64,000 bases of DNA from Macrotrachela quadricornifera. Taxonomy: Eukaryota; Rotifera; Eurotatoria; Philodinida; Philodinidae. This document shows positions 62,550 to 64,000 of the stretch, one piece after another. The notes below the pieces were generated by a model. It was not told the origin of the DNA. It made no database searches and saw only the letters and a list, made by a program, of their open reading frames with translations. Location of the stretch: NCBI GenBank assembly GCA_022393335.1, contig JAJEKB010020521.1:193800-257799 (forward strand), read 5' to 3'. How positions within the stretch are numbered: position 1 is the first letter of the stretch; every line of letters starts with the position of its first letter. The translations under genes were made by a program, and so were the position numbers.

Positions 62550-64000
62550 TCTTTATTTATTATTGTTCGGATATTTATGATAATCTTTCGACTTCATTTT
62601 TTCTTTTTGTTTTAATAAGACGAATTGTTATGACGTAATTTTATTTTGCTGTTTTAAATTAAATAATACTTATATGTAAAGTACTTTAGATGTATTATTT
62701 ACTAGCTTCTTAAAATTATTATGTAGATGACAACTAATTTAATTAAATGCCATCTACAAGATACTTTTTGAGTTCATACAAAAAAATATTACATATGGTT
62801 CACGAGATTAGAAATTTACTATAGATTGATAATACAATTTTCTTTTCGGCATATATTTATCAAAGTGATATAATGATAGATATTTTATGCTATCTTTTTA
62901 TAGAAAAAGTGTGAAAATTTTTTCAGGATGCTTCATTTATGAACGTAGTATAACTGTAAATGTGATACAATTTGTATATTTTGATAAAAAAAAAGTTTTC
63001 TTTCACTCTCTTTCTGACAAAACATATGTATAAATCAATATTTTTTGCCATTACTTTTGCATTATATATTATATGAAAATGTTACTGTATTGTAGCAGGA
63101 GAATCTAACGTTAAAATGACCAGTTAATGTATATGGTACAACTTAAACAATTGATAATTCAATCAAATATGATTAGATATAATATTTTGTTCTTTTTTCA
63201 ATTTCATCAAGATTTGTTTATGGTTAATATACCATATTAACCATAAACGAACCTTGGTGAAATTTCTGATGATAACGAGTTTTTCCAATACTCAACATTC
63301 ACCTCATGTATAGAACAAGAAGTTTTTTGACAGTCAATATTATATTGAATGACTTCAGTATATATTGATGTTACGTTGGTGGAGCATTTCTGTCGCAGTA
63401 ATCACATACTGTTTTTCTTTTTATTAATTCAACAGCATCAATGAAAATACTTTAAGTTAATTCACTCTTTTTCATCCATCGATGGAGGATAATTTTTGCG
63501 TCGTATTTATTATTTACTACTTCAAGACATGGTAATGTCCTTAGTTACAATGAAAACAACTTTTTTTACTTGAATCATTCGGTAACTATTAATAACATAT
63601 TTACCCAATTGCAAAAGAACTTCCAAATTCACTTTAATCAAATGAATTTATTTAATTATTTTTTGTTGATATTCATGATGCCAATAGATGTATGATATAA
63701 AGTCTTCTTTCGTTGGTATAATAATAAACATCAAGAGAAAAGATTCATTGAGCAAAATTGATGAAAAATAAACAATTCATTCATAAGTTGTCTATTAGCA
63801 AAGAATAATATATATAGAGAAATAATTGTATTGCTATGGCCGGCACTTTTTGTTTGATTTTCTTTCTCTTCGCTTGTCAAGAAGTTATACGTTATTTAGG
63901 CAATATCACCTTATTTCTATGATGTTTTCAGTATTCTTTTCCTTACCTTACAAAATTGACTCTATTGCAAAAGAAACAGTAAAATATAAAAAAAATTAGT
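62550..64000. other. Gene-poor stretch to window end
   Basis: AT-rich with no supported gene. It contains the PGAM5 3' region and one strong hairpin at 63201-63263, listed separately. Confidence 0.5.
63201..63263. repeat. Strong hairpin, 30 bp arms with 3 bp loop
   Basis: Left arm 63201-63230 and right arm 63234-63263 are complementary apart from about four mismatches; the core TGGTTAATAT pairs with ATATTAACCA around ACC. It could be a small MITE or end-to-end fusion of transposon termini. Confidence 0.75.

Overview
The window reads as nuclear DNA of a small, very AT-rich invertebrate. Most genes have many short GT-AG introns (about 45-70 bp) with poly-T before the acceptor, and the gene set is clearly animal: syndecan, SCHIP1, TMEM198, MEKK2/3 kinase, DCAF7, SAMHD1, PGAM5. 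Compact genes, frequent splice acceptors directly before start codons and dispersed inverted-repeat elements fit a bdelloid rotifer such as Rotaria or Didymodactylos. This assignment is inference; no marker in the window proves it. No CRISPR array, rRNA or convincing tRNA was seen.

Layout: 0-2 kb holds an inverted-repeat element and a hairpin. At 2.1-26.3 kb all genes lie on the minus strand: MEKK2/3-like kinase, an unknown type I membrane protein, TMEM198-like, a short RING1-like RING protein, syndecan, nitronate monooxygenase, purple acid phosphatase and an ADAR-fold protein without key catalytic residues. A 5.8 kb gene-poor gap at 4.4-10.2 kb contains what looks like a decayed transposon. 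At 26.5-31 kb lie plus-strand CHAF1A and a lone lamin-tail-domain gene. At 31-41.7 kb is a transposon zone: a broken piggyBac copy with recognisable ends, a roughly 2.5 kb foldback-type palindrome with GGGTT-rich tandem repeats and a 10-N gap, and further degenerate repeats. From 41.7 kb to the end the genes are dense: a broken PA28-like fragment, POLD2, SAMHD1 (with a nested transposon in an intron), a membrane-anchored C2 protein, RPS25, DCAF7, histone H4, TRMT2A, RPL7, SCHIP1 and PGAM5.

Several genes share a chromatin and replication theme: CHAF1A deposits H3-H4, H4 is present, POLD2 is a replicative polymerase subunit, and SAMHD1 degrades dNTPs and lies only 129 bp downstream of the point where POLD2 starts, on the same strand. 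RPS25 and RPL7 serve translation and TRMT2A modifies tRNA. The most notable points are the foldback palindrome, the POLD2 with its own N-terminal PCNA-binding box, the recurrent AG-just-before-ATG pattern suggesting trans-splicing or 5' UTR introns, and several domain-reduced proteins (SAMHD1 without SAM, RING1-like without RAWUL, lamin tail without rod).
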